Shown: one piece after another, positions 7,738-16,243 of the stretch
Layout: the number at the start of each line of letters is the position of its first letter
Position numbering within the stretch: position 1 is the stretch's first letter
Assembly: GCA_905182405.1 (NCBI GenBank)
Contig: CAJJBQ010000001.1
Location: 1,488,001-1,552,000, forward strand
Direction: 5' to 3'
DNA from: Akkermansiaceae bacterium
Lineage (GTDB): Bacteria; Verrucomicrobiota; Verrucomicrobiia; Verrucomicrobiales; Akkermansiaceae
Length of the DNA stretch: 64,000 nt
Notes under the pieces: model-generated
Databases searched by the model: none
Told to the model about the DNA's origin: nothing
The model's input: the letters and a program-made list of their open reading frames with translations, nothing else
Made by a program: the position numbers and the translations under genes

Positions 7738-9102
7738 GTGAGGTTGTTCGATACCGAAAAGCGCGAAATTCTCCCTCTGGAGCCGGTTGATGGAAAAACG
7801 TATCGTTTTTACTGCTGTGGACCGACGGTTTATGGCCCGGCGCACATCGGAAATTTTCGAACCTTCGTGTTGCAGGACGTGCTCCGGCGCGCGTTGGAAA
7901 TCGGAGGGCTGAAGACGAAGCATGTTCGTAATATAACGGATGTGGATGATAAGACGATTCGGGATTCAGTGGCGGCCGGGCAAACTCTGGAGGAATTTAC
8001 GGCGAAGTGGCGGGATCAATTCAACGTCGACTGCCAGGCGTTAAATTGCCTCAAGCCGCATATCGAACCGAGTGCGGTGAAGCACATTCCGGAGCAGATT
8101 ACGATGATCGAGGAACTCATCGAAAAAGGAAATGCTTATGCATCTGACGATGGCTCAGTTTATTTTAAAATTTCGTCTTATGAGGGCTACGGCAAATTGT
8201 CCCGCCTCGACACCCGCGAACTGGCTCTTGGGAAAACGCAAAACGAGCGGGCGAATTCCGACGAATACGATAAGGATAACGCGGCAGATTTTGTGCTCTG
8301 GAAAGTGCGCCGGGACGAAGATGGAGAGAACTACTGGGAAAGTCCTTGGGGGCAAGGGCGCCCCGGGTGGCATCTTGAGTGTTCGGCCATGATTCGGAAG
8401 TATCTTGGTGCAACTTTTGATCTTCATAGCGGCGGGGTAGATCTCATTTTCCCACATCACGACAACGAAATCGCGCAGTCGCAATGCTCCTGTGGGGGCG
8501 AGTTTGCGAAGCACTGGTTCCACATCACGCACCTGCGGGTCGATGGGGCCAAGATGTCGAAGTCGAAGGGGAACCTCTACACCCTCAGCGATTTAGAAGC
8601 GAAGGGTCACAGCGCGATGGAAGTGCGCTATGTCCTTCTGAGCGGGCATTACCGCAAGCCCATCAACTTCACCCTCGATTCCCTCCATGCCGCTAAGGAA
8701 GCTCTTGCTAAATTGGCAAGAGCGGCAGCCGGGCGTGATACTCCAAATTATCGCGAGTCACTGAAAGGGGACGACTACGGTGTCTTTTCCCTCGCTCTTA
8801 AAAAGCTGAACGAAGATTTGAACACGGCCGGAGCTTTAGGTGAGTTGTTTAGTCATTTAAAATCAGCCAGAAGTGAGGCAGACTGGCATGGATTTTTTGC
8901 GGTTCTGGCAGCTTTAGGCCTCACTCTTCCCAAGGTCGACGCTACGGAGGTTCCTGCGGAGATTCAAGAGCTGGCGAAACGCCGTTGGGAAGCGCGCCAA
9001 GCGAAGGATTGGGCGGTCTCCGACCAACTTCGCGGTGATTTAGCAGCTCAAGGTTGGGTCGTTAAAGACGGGAACGATGGTTACGAAGTTGTGCCCTCAT
9101 GA
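7738..9102 (+). CDS. cysS: Cysteinyl-tRNA synthetase
   Basis: Class I aminoacyl-tRNA synthetase that loads cysteine onto tRNA-Cys. The nucleotide-binding HIGH-type signature is HIGN, within CGPTVYGPAHIGNFRT. The KMSKS loop is DGAKMSKSKGN. Zinc-binding residues include the Cys of CCGPTVYG, and a C-terminal helical anticodon-binding domain ends in WVVKDGNDGYEV. The frame is open from an ATG at 7693, but the usual N-terminus (RLFDTEKREI) starts right after a GTG at 7738. That GTG is preceded by a purine-rich GGGGAGAAGGG, so I place the start there (about 454 residues, the family norm). The last bases overlap the next gene as ATGA. Confidence 0.95.
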   Translation: MRLFDTEKREILPLEPVDGKTYRFYCCGPTVYGPAHIGNFRTFVLQDVLRRALEIGGLKTKHVRNITDVDDKTIRDSVAAGQTLEEFTAKWRDQFNVDCQALNCLKPHIEPSAVKHIPEQITMIEELIEKGNAYASDDGSVYFKISSYEGYGKLSRLDTRELALGKTQNERANSDEYDKDNAADFVLWKVRRDEDGENYWESPWGQGRPGWHLECSAMIRKYLGATFDLHSGGVDLIFPHHDNEIAQSQCSCGGEFAKHWFHITHLRVDGAKMSKSKGNLYTLSDLEAKGHSAMEVRYVLLSGHYRKPINFTLDSLHAAKEALAKLARAAAGRDTPNYRESLKGDDYGVFSLALKKLNEDLNTAGALGELFSHLKSARSEADWHGFFAVLAALGLTLPKVDATEVPAEIQELAKRRWEARQAKDWAVSDQLRGDLAAQGWVVKDGNDGYEVVPS

Positions 9103-10064
9103 AGGTTTGTGTTGCGACTCCCTATCCTCTTGAAGAATTGAAGGGGAACTCAGTGACGGCCGATCGGATTGTCGGGGTTCTTCGTGAAGCCGGCATTGAG
9201 GCGCGGGCGTCCCATGGGTTCGATGGTGAAGCGGCGGATGTCCTCATTTCTCTCCACGCGGTGAAGGGAGCGCAAGCGGTCATCGATTTTCAGAAAGCAA
9301 TGCCAGACGGGAAGAGCGTTGTTCTTATCACAGGGACGGATATTTATGAGCAGCTCCCGGAAGGATCACCTACTGGAATGGCCTGTCTTGAAAGCGTTGA
9401 TCGGATCGCGGTGGTGAGCGAGAGATCGATTCCCAGCCTCCCGGAGAACTTTCGCGGCAAAGCGTTTGTGGTGCCTTGCAGTTTGGATGAGATTAAACTC
9501 CGGGCGAAGCCTCAGAGCGGTCCCTTCGTGATTTCGGTGGTGGGTCATCTTCGTCCGGTGAAGCAGTCATTTGCGACGATTGAAGCGGTGGCAAAGCATC
9601 CGGAATGGGATGATTTAGAAGTTTGGCAACTGGGTGAAGCTCTTGACTCCGCTTGCGAAAGAATCGCTCGTGACTGGACTAAAAAGGACAAGCGCTATCG
9701 TTGGTTCGGAGGTTTGCCGCGCGAAAAGTCGCTCGAGCGTTGCGCCCAGAGTCAGCTTACGATCAATAGCTCTCGTTTGGAAGGGGGGGCGAACGCAGTT
9801 CTGGAGGCCATGACGATGCATGTTCCGGTGCTTGCCAGCGACATCGAGGGAAACCGCCTTCTGCTCGGTGATGATTACCCCGGTTACTTCGAGAATGGAG
9901 CGCTGGACTTCCTTTTGGAAAAAATTCTCGGAAGAGAAATCGATCTTTCAGAATGGACCCGGTTGGCTGCGAAACGGCTTCCTCTGTTCTCAAGGGAGAT
10001 GGAACGCGCTTGCTGGCTTGATTTATTGGATTTTTTTTCTATCCACTGGAACCAAAATGAGTGA
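9099..10064 (+). CDS. GT4-type glycosyltransferase, SenB-like
   Basis: 321 residues. It has the two-lobed GT-B fold of family GT4. Motifs are KGNSVTADRIVGVLREAG near the N-terminus, DVLISLHAVK, LITGTDIYEQL, VVGHLRPVKQSF at the start of the second lobe, and the donor-site block LEGGANAVLEAM, then PVLASDIEGNRLLLG. From memory this pattern fits the TIGR04348-type group that includes the selenosugar synthase SenB, which uses UDP-N-acetylhexosamine and selenophosphate. No SenA- or SenC-like gene is in the window, so the acceptor is unknown. It starts by ATGA overlap with cysS and overlaps the kinase start by 8 bases. Confidence 0.8.
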   Translation: MKVCVATPYPLEELKGNSVTADRIVGVLREAGIEARASHGFDGEAADVLISLHAVKGAQAVIDFQKAMPDGKSVVLITGTDIYEQLPEGSPTGMACLESVDRIAVVSERSIPSLPENFRGKAFVVPCSLDEIKLRAKPQSGPFVISVVGHLRPVKQSFATIEAVAKHPEWDDLEVWQLGEALDSACERIARDWTKKDKRYRWFGGLPREKSLERCAQSQLTINSSRLEGGANAVLEAMTMHVPVLASDIEGNRLLLGDDYPGYFENGALDFLLEKILGREIDLSEWTRLAAKRLPLFSREMERACWLDLLDFFSIHWNQNE

Positions 10065-10083
10065 AATGAGTGAAATGAGTGAA
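10057..10083 (+). repeat. Three tandem 9-base repeats at a gene start
   Basis: ATGAGTGAA occurs three times in a row across the overlap of the glycosyltransferase stop and the kinase start. Each copy encodes Met-Ser-Glu and is a possible start codon in the same frame. Copy number changes would add or remove three residues without a frameshift. Confidence 0.9.
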
Positions 10084-11178
10084 CATATTTCGGAGATTGG
10101 CTCTTATTTTGCGATCAATGGCGCCTTTATTGAAGGTGAGGAGATTGAGAGCGGGCACATCAACTCTACTTATTTGGCATCCTATGACGTTGAAGGAGAA
10201 GGTGTCGTGCGCTATATTTTCCAGCGAATCAATGAGCATGTCTTTAAGGATCCTCATGCGGTGATTCAGAACGTTTCGCGAGTCACCCGGCACATCAATC
10301 GCAAGGTTCTCTTAGAAAAACAGGACGCGGGTGGGCAGACACTGAATCTCTATCCTGGTCGGGATGGCAAAGTCTTCATCGAAGGGCCTTTAGGCGGAGT
10401 TTGGCGCTGTTACAACTACATTGAAGGCTGTGCCACGTATGATGTGATCGAGAACACGCGTCAGGCTTATCAAGCCGGGAAGGCTTTCGGTGCGTTTCAG
10501 AACCTCGTGAGCGACTTGGAGATCGATCGCATTGTGGAAACGATTCCAAATTTTCACAATACGAGGGTTCGTTACGACCGACTTATGGAAGTGATTGTCG
10601 AGGATCGCTGCGGTCGGGTGAATGGAGTGGAGGTGGAGATCGCTTCCATCAAGGATCGCGAGGGGATCGTGGATCTCTTACTTGATCATCTTGCGAAGGG
10701 AGAACTCATTGAGCGGATCACTCACAATGATACAAAACTTAATAATGTAATGATCGACAAAAAGACCGATGAAGCTGTTTGCGTCATTGATCTCGATACC
10801 GTGATGCCGGGGCTCCCGCTTTACGATTTTGGTGATCTCATCCGCACGGCGACCTCTACCGCAGAGGAGGATGAGACGGATCTCTCCAAGGTGGAAATGC
10901 GCATGTCGATGTTTGAACCACTTCTCGAAGGCTATTTTGAAACGGCTAAAAATTTCCTCTCACCGCTTGAAATTGAGCTAATGCCTTTCTCGGGACGCTT
11001 AATTTCGCTTGAGATCGCTATTCGGTTCCTGACCGATTATTTGGAAGGGGATGTCTATTTTAAGATCCAGCACGAGGGTCACAATCTGGAACGCTGTCGA
11101 AATCAGCTGGCAATGGTAAGGTCAATTGAGAGTCAGGAAGAGGCGATGAAGGAATTCGTGGTCAAGGTGACTTCTTGA
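10057..11178 (+). CDS. nahK: N-acetylhexosamine 1-kinase-like phosphotransferase
   Basis: About 373 residues from the first Met of the triple MSE repeat. It matches Bifidobacterium NahK/LnpB in motif order: DGHIN-like SGHINSTYL, RYIFQRIN, GGVWRCYNYIEG, AGKAFGAFQN, the catalytic loop THNDTKLNNVMID (catalytic Asp) and the metal-binding VIDLDTVMPGLPLYDFGD. Near the end it has RFLTDYLEGDVYF and LERCRNQLAMV. NahK phosphorylates GlcNAc or GalNAc at C1 to feed UDP-sugar synthesis or salvage. The placement beside a nucleotide-sugar-dependent glycosyltransferase suits that role. The frame is open further upstream, but that part overlaps the glycosyltransferase and is not protein-like. Confidence 0.8.
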   Translation: MSEMSEMSEHISEIGSYFAINGAFIEGEEIESGHINSTYLASYDVEGEGVVRYIFQRINEHVFKDPHAVIQNVSRVTRHINRKVLLEKQDAGGQTLNLYPGRDGKVFIEGPLGGVWRCYNYIEGCATYDVIENTRQAYQAGKAFGAFQNLVSDLEIDRIVETIPNFHNTRVRYDRLMEVIVEDRCGRVNGVEVEIASIKDREGIVDLLLDHLAKGELIERITHNDTKLNNVMIDKKTDEAVCVIDLDTVMPGLPLYDFGDLIRTATSTAEEDETDLSKVEMRMSMFEPLLEGYFETAKNFLSPLEIELMPFSGRLISLEIAIRFLTDYLEGDVYFKIQHEGHNLERCRNQLAMVRSIESQEEAMKEFVVKVTS

Positions 11179-11221
11179 GATCGGTCTTTCTTTTTTGCGT
11201 AATTCGACTACCTCTCCTCGC

Positions 11222-11713
11222 ATGTTCAGCGCGAGCCAACTTACCGAGGAGCAAAAAGAAACTATTTATGGATGGGTCGCTGAGGGGGCCCAGATGTCGG
11301 ATGTGCAGAAGCATCTTAAGGAAGAGTTTGATCTCTCTGTGACCTACATGGACACGCGCTTTCTCTCACTTGATCTCGATCTCCAGTTTATAAAGGAAGA
11401 AGAGCCCGAACTCGAAATTGAAGCGGAGATTCCAAGCGGGGAAAAAGAGTCTCTAACACCGCAGGAGGAAGTGGCGCGCATGCCGCCTCCCGGAGGTTTT
11501 CAGCCAGTCACTGTGAGTCTTGATCAGCTGGCTCGTCAAGGCGCGATGGTCTCAGGGAAAGTGACTTTTGCCGATGGAGAAAATGGCACGTGGATGATCG
11601 ACCAAGAAGGCCGTCCTTCGGTCGATCCAGATACTGTGGGCTATCAGCCGAGCCAGGAAGACTTGGCGGTGTTCCAGGAGGAACTCCGCAAGCTTTTGGA
11701 CAGCCAAGCTTAA
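11222..11713 (+). CDS. Conserved hypothetical, verrucomicrobial family
   Basis: 163 residues. The N-terminal half (FSASQLTEEQKETIYGWVAE, then MSDVQKHLKEEF and VTYMDTRFLSLDL) looks like a small helical DNA- or protein-binding unit of the kind conserved in Verrucomicrobia. A Glu/Pro-rich linker follows. The C-terminal half is beta-rich (VSGKVTFADGENGTWMIDQ). It has no signal peptide. The frame is open from a TTG at 11195; I prefer the ATG at 11222 because the conserved part begins there. It follows the kinase by about 40 bp and may be its fourth operon member. Function unknown. Confidence 0.7.
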   Translation: MFSASQLTEEQKETIYGWVAEGAQMSDVQKHLKEEFDLSVTYMDTRFLSLDLDLQFIKEEEPELEIEAEIPSGEKESLTPQEEVARMPPPGGFQPVTVSLDQLARQGAMVSGKVTFADGENGTWMIDQEGRPSVDPDTVGYQPSQEDLAVFQEELRKLLDSQA

Positions 11714-11716
11714 TTT

Positions 11717-14527
11717 TTATTCTCCGCCTTCAGGAACAATTTCGTAGAGAAGTGCGTTTCCGGAGTTGAGGTATTTTTTGGCCAGAGCGTTGAGTTCTTC
11801 AACGGTGATGGCTGCGTAGTCTGCGTCTCGATTCATGGCCCACTCAATTTTATGGGGCTTTTCTTGGCTTTCGGAGAGGACCGAGCCAAGCCAGTAGCCA
11901 TTGCTGCGGAGTGATTCCTTAAGGTTGGATTGGATCGGCTTGAGCGCGCGCTCGAGTTCGTCCTTACTCACCCCATCCTTTGCCATGGCGTCGGCAAGTT
12001 TGATCATGAGTTCACCATACTTTTTCGTTTCCTCAGGCTTGACCTTGGCGATGGCCTGTAGGACCCCGACATCGAGCGTGTCGCTGGGCGCGGCGCTGGC
12101 GCGGGGGCTGTATGAACCGCCTAGTTTTTCGCGGATTTCCTCGCGCATGCGATCGCTCAGGATGGAGCTGAGAAGATTGAAACGACGTGAGGTGCCTATG
12201 TCTTTACCGGTCGCCGGAATCTTCCAGACAGCGACCGCTGTCGCGGTAGGAATCTTGGAGTCGAAGCTGATTTTTTCCTGATTCGGGCTCGCTGGCGTGT
12301 AGATCTTAAGAAGCTCCACGAAGTCCGGTTTCTCCGTCTTGCGCTGGGGCAGGGCACCAAAGGTTTTTTCGATGAACGGGACGAGCGCTTTGGGATCAAT
12401 GTCACCCACGATGCTAAGCTCGAGCGGTCCTTCCTTGAAGGCAGGCATGAGCCAAGCCTTGGCGGCTGCGCTGTCATAGGTCGCCATTTTTTCCTGATCA
12501 GGAAAGGTGAAGCGGAAGTCGCCGCCGTGGATTTGGCGATTCATCTCGATCATCGCGCCTTGGTCGGTGTGCTTGAGCTGGTTGTATATCATGGGGAGCA
12601 CTTTTTGAAACTGGCGCTCGGCCTCGGGGCGGAAGCCGGGGTCGGTTAGGCTGGCGGCCATGAGCTGGAGCTGAAGCTCTAGATCACCGGGAGTGGTGCG
12701 CCCGGAGATAGAGAAGGCATCCGTCCCTACGCTGAATCCAACACCGACATTTTTACCAGCGAGGATGCGCTGGAGGTCATCGGCAGAATGTTTTCCAAGG
12801 CCACCGGAATCGAAGGTCATTGCCACGAATTGATCGAGCCCGGGCTTGTCCTTGGGCATCGTGAATTGACCTGATCCAAAGCGAGCCACCATACTGATGC
12901 TGTTTTTCTTAAAGTCAGTCTGCTTGTAATTCACCCGTATTCCATTCGAGAGGACGAGCTGGGTGACGTCGAGATCGGGAATATCCTTGGTGGAGACAAC
13001 GGTGCCGGGAGTGCCGAAATCGGTGTAGGCGAAGGCCGCCGTCTCCTCCTTGTTCGGTGGTGCGACTTCGGTCTTCTTACTTGCGAAGAAAAGTTCCTTC
13101 AAGCGGGCTGCTGTGCCTTCCTTCGCCTTATTTGAGGTGAGGACGAGCGAGCGATCATTACCTGCCCAGAATTCTTTGAAGTCGGCATGGCATTTCTCAG
13201 GAGAAAGCGAAGCAACGCCTTCCATGGTAAGAGCGAGCTGAGTTTCGGGAGTGGTGAAGACTTTCTTTCCTCCGATGGCATTTACCAAAGCCATCGCCAT
13301 GCCGTCAGACTCGCGGGTTGGCGCGCGCTTCACTGCTTGTTCGGCAGAATTAACAAGGCGGGCAGCCACTTCATCAATCTCGGCTTGGGTGAAGCCGTGG
13401 AGAAGGGCGCGGCGGAATTCCTGCTCGAGGACGGGGACCGCTTGCTCCCACTGGTTCTCACCCGGGCTGACGGTGAGCGCGCCGGATTCGATCATATTGA
13501 AATAGATGCTGCGACCACCACCGCCGCCGAGGATGACCGAGCCCTCTTTTTTCGAAAGGATGTCAAAGCGCCGGTTCAAAATAGCGTGAGCGACACTGAG
13601 CGGATAGCCTTTGAGGCGTTCGTCCTTAGTGTCGGGCTTAGGCGCGAAGTCGCGCAGGGCGTAGAGTGTGATGTCATCTGAGGTAACTTCTTCATCAATA
13701 AAGACCTCGCTGCGAAGACCGAAGCCTTTGGGTGCTTTGTCAGAGGGAGGGTTGGTGCCGGGATTTTCCGGGTTTTCTAACGAGATAAACGTTTCGCGTA
13801 CCCGCTTTTCCATTTCCTCGGCATCGAAGTCACCGACGATCACAAAGGTCATGCGCTCCGGGGTGTAGAAGCCGTTGTAGAACTCAGTAAAGCGCTCGCG
13901 AGGGGCATTTTTGATGACTTCTTCGGTTCCGATGGGAACGCGCTGCATCAAGCGGGAACCGGGAAGGAGATATTCGAACTGCTTCAACATCATGCGGTAG
14001 CCTACTGAGTCGCGTGAGGTTTTTTCGGAAATAATGACGCCACGTTCTTTGTCGATTTCTTCTTTCTTGAGAAGGGCGCCATCGGCGAAGTCGCGCATCA
14101 CGGTGAAGGTGAGGTCGAGGGTGTCGTCCATCTTGTTGGGAAGATCCAGCATGTAGACTGTTTCATCGAAGGACGTGTAAGCATTCATATGCGCTCCGAA
14201 GGCGATGCCGAGACGCTGCATTTTTGGAATCAACTCAGCGGAGGTGAAATTACGCGAGCCATTGAAGACCATGTGCTCGAGGAAGTGAGCGACTCCACGT
14301 TGGTTTTCGGACTCCATGAGAGAACCCGCAGCGATGTGGAGTCGTACCGAGAAGCGGCCAGGAGGTTCCGAGTTCGGATAAATGACATACTTGAAGCCAT
14401 TGTCCATCGAGCCGAAGACGGCCGTGGGGTCGGGTTTCAGGTCCGAGCCGTTTCCGGCTACCGGATTGGCATGAAGGAAGAGAAGGGGGAGAAGGCAGAA
14501 GGCCGCGAGCGGAATAAGGAACTTCAT
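11717..14527 (-). CDS. M16 family zinc metallopeptidase (insulinase-like), exported
   Basis: 936 residues with a signal peptide (KFLIPLAAFCLLPLLFLHA). It has two M16 domains, as in PqqL and pitrilysin-type proteases. The inverted zinc motif HxxEH is in the first domain (VAHFLEHMVFNGS), with the downstream glutamate in EEIDKERGVIISE. The second domain lacks the motif, as is normal for the inactive half. Such enzymes degrade peptides in the periplasm. The frame is open to 14725, but the stretch before the ATG at 14527 is not protein-like and would bury the signal peptide. It converges with the small gene that ends at 11713. Confidence 0.9.
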   Translation of the reverse strand: MKFLIPLAAFCLLPLLFLHANPVAGNGSDLKPDPTAVFGSMDNGFKYVIYPNSEPPGRFSVRLHIAAGSLMESENQRGVAHFLEHMVFNGSRNFTSAELIPKMQRLGIAFGAHMNAYTSFDETVYMLDLPNKMDDTLDLTFTVMRDFADGALLKKEEIDKERGVIISEKTSRDSVGYRMMLKQFEYLLPGSRLMQRVPIGTEEVIKNAPRERFTEFYNGFYTPERMTFVIVGDFDAEEMEKRVRETFISLENPENPGTNPPSDKAPKGFGLRSEVFIDEEVTSDDITLYALRDFAPKPDTKDERLKGYPLSVAHAILNRRFDILSKKEGSVILGGGGGRSIYFNMIESGALTVSPGENQWEQAVPVLEQEFRRALLHGFTQAEIDEVAARLVNSAEQAVKRAPTRESDGMAMALVNAIGGKKVFTTPETQLALTMEGVASLSPEKCHADFKEFWAGNDRSLVLTSNKAKEGTAARLKELFFASKKTEVAPPNKEETAAFAYTDFGTPGTVVSTKDIPDLDVTQLVLSNGIRVNYKQTDFKKNSISMVARFGSGQFTMPKDKPGLDQFVAMTFDSGGLGKHSADDLQRILAGKNVGVGFSVGTDAFSISGRTTPGDLELQLQLMAASLTDPGFRPEAERQFQKVLPMIYNQLKHTDQGAMIEMNRQIHGGDFRFTFPDQEKMATYDSAAAKAWLMPAFKEGPLELSIVGDIDPKALVPFIEKTFGALPQRKTEKPDFVELLKIYTPASPNQEKISFDSKIPTATAVAVWKIPATGKDIGTSRRFNLLSSILSDRMREEIREKLGGSYSPRASAAPSDTLDVGVLQAIAKVKPEETKKYGELMIKLADAMAKDGVSKDELERALKPIQSNLKESLRSNGYWLGSVLSESQEKPHKIEWAMNRDADYAAITVEELNALAKKYLNSGNALLYEIVPEGGE

Positions 14528-14642
14528 AAGATTGGGGGACGCTAGAATAAGCAAGGTCGGAGGGAAAGCGGGGAAGTAAGAAGAATTTGTCTTAGGAAAA
14601 GGGATTGCCATCGAAGTCTGAAAACGTCTTGCTTTGAGATCG

Positions 14643-15539
14643 ATGGAACGAAGAAAATTTCTACAGAAGAGCGGTGCGATGATGGCAGGAATAAGTGTGT
14701 CCCGGGGCAAGACTCCGCTTCCCAAGAAAAACGGGCCGATCGTGGCCTTCGAGAAACCCTTTCAGGCACTCGATTATGACCGTATGGGCGAAGAATTGGC
14801 CAAGATGGGAATTCAGGGGATTGAGGCCACCATTCGAAAAGGTGGCCACATCGAGCAGAAGAACGCAGCGGAAGAGGTTCCCAAAATGGTCGCGTCACTC
14901 GCTAAGAATGACCAGAAGGCCTATCTTGTGGCGTGCAACGTGGGTGAGATCACGCCGGAGAATGAAAAGTATCTCAAGGTGTTGAAGGATAACGGGATCA
15001 CGAGGTATCGCATGGAGTATTATCGCTACAACCTTAAGGGAGACCTGCTTCAGCAGGTTAAGGATCACGCAACGAAGGCCAAAGAGCTGGCTTCCTACAA
15101 TCGGGAGAACGGCATGCAGGCGATTTACCAACTTCACTCCGGCGCGAAATTACTCGGTGGGATGAGTTGGGATTTAGCTCTTCTTTTACAGGATATCGAT
15201 CCAGCTGAGATTGGCATCGGTTACGATCTGCGCCATTTCCGAACGGACTCAGGACTCTCCTGGAAGGCGGCCTTGCAGGTGGCCCGGAAGCACATCCAGG
15301 CGATTTATGTGAAGGATGCTGTTTGGACAGGCCCTCGGACCAACAAGCTTAAGAACGTTCCGCTTGATACCGGATTCGTGGATAAGGCCACTTTTGATGA
15401 AGTCCGAAAGGGCCAGAAGCCCATGCCGATGTCGGTTCACATGGAGTGGGGTGAATCATCGATCTACCCGAAGGACAAAGTGATGGAAGCCGTCGCAAAT
15501 GTGGCCCGCGAAGTGAAGACGCTGAAATCCTGGCTTTAG
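14643..15539 (+). CDS. Tat-exported TIM-barrel sugar isomerase/epimerase-like protein
   Basis: About 298 residues from an ATG at 14643. A twin-arginine signal (MERRKFLQKSGAMMAG) is followed by a xylose-isomerase-like TIM barrel. Visible strands are GIQGIEATIRKGG, AYLVACNVGE, RYRMEYYRYN, MQAIYQLHSG, GIGYDLRH, IQAIYVKDAVW and MSVHMEWGES. Glu and His residues sit where the metal ligands would be. Many planctomycete and verrucomicrobial genomes carry exported proteins of this type near sugar genes; substrates are mostly unknown. It is convergent with the GntR-type regulator, 3 bp apart. A TTG at 14634 is an alternative start. Confidence 0.8.
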   Translation: MERRKFLQKSGAMMAGISVSRGKTPLPKKNGPIVAFEKPFQALDYDRMGEELAKMGIQGIEATIRKGGHIEQKNAAEEVPKMVASLAKNDQKAYLVACNVGEITPENEKYLKVLKDNGITRYRMEYYRYNLKGDLLQQVKDHATKAKELASYNRENGMQAIYQLHSGAKLLGGMSWDLALLLQDIDPAEIGIGYDLRHFRTDSGLSWKAALQVARKHIQAIYVKDAVWTGPRTNKLKNVPLDTGFVDKATFDEVRKGQKPMPMSVHMEWGESSIYPKDKVMEAVANVAREVKTLKSWL

Positions 15540-15542
15540 CGG

Positions 15543-16223
15543 TTATTCCTTCTCTTGATCCACGTAGTGGCGACGGGAGAGGATGAGGTGACGCTTCATT
15601 GCGGTGGCTGCTTCATTGCTTGCACCATTTTTGATCGCGGTCAGGATCTCTTGGTGGGTCTGAATGACACTGTCATACCAGGTGGCATTGCCGCGGTTTT
15701 TCGTGGCGTATTCGATGGCTGGTTTTTCCAGGGCGCTAAGGACAGTGGCGTAGAGATTGTGTTTTGAACCTGCGGCGATCGCCAAGTGGAAGGCGATGTC
15801 GGCCGAGCTAAAACGGAATTGGTCACCGCGGCTTTCCTCCATCTTTTTCTGGGCCATCGCCATTGTTTTGATCATTTTTTCACCCGCATAGAGCGCGGCG
15901 AGGCGTGCGCATTCGGTTTCTAGAAGGATGCGAAAGTCGATGAGTTCAAGGTAGGTGTCGGGATTGGAGAGGACGGTGTAAGCGCCGATTGCGTCTGCGA
16001 GATTCTCCAAGCTGGGGTCCGCGATGTAGGAACCCGATCCTTTGAGAGTGCGAATGAGGCCACGGCCGCGCAGTTGCTGAATCGCTTCGCGAATGACCGT
16101 TCTGCTCACGCTGAAGCGGCTGCACAATTTCTCTTCAGAACTCAGTCGTTCGCCGGGCAAAAGCCGGCCATCCATGATTTCGATTTCAAGGGTTTTGACA
16201 ATTTCAGAGCTGCGGTGGGCCAT
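15543..16223 (-). CDS. GntR-family transcriptional regulator, FCD (FadR) subgroup
   Basis: 226 residues. The N-terminal winged HTH reads DGRLLPGERLSSEEKLCSRF, then SVSRTVIREAIQQLRGRGLI. The C-terminal FCD effector domain starts near YLELIDFRILLETECARLAA and holds the metal/ligand histidines (FHLAIAAGSKHN, QTHQEI). FCD regulators usually respond to sugar acids or carboxylates. It is the last gene of the minus-strand run after the SMP-30-type lactonase, 20 bp downstream of it, and probably controls that run. Confidence 0.9.
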   Translation of the reverse strand: MAHRSSEIVKTLEIEIMDGRLLPGERLSSEEKLCSRFSVSRTVIREAIQQLRGRGLIRTLKGSGSYIADPSLENLADAIGAYTVLSNPDTYLELIDFRILLETECARLAALYAGEKMIKTMAMAQKKMEESRGDQFRFSSADIAFHLAIAAGSKHNLYATVLSALEKPAIEYATKNRGNATWYDSVIQTHQEILTAIKNGASNEAATAMKRHLILSRRHYVDQEKE

Positions 16224-16243
16224 AATATGAAGAGGCGGAAAGA

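Noticed and set aside
9820..10056. Upstream extension of the NahK-like gene
   Set aside because: Overlaps the glycosyltransferase in another frame and NahK proteins begin at the MSE region.
7738..10064. Mycothiol-like pathway (CysRS paralogue MshC plus MshA-type GT4)
   Set aside because: cysS has full HIGH/KMSKS motifs and standard length, so it is the housekeeping enzyme; no MshB/MshD-like genes nearby.
14643..15539. TIM-barrel protein as EboE
   Set aside because: It has a Tat signal, lies 7 kb from the EboD/F pair and is in a different cluster.
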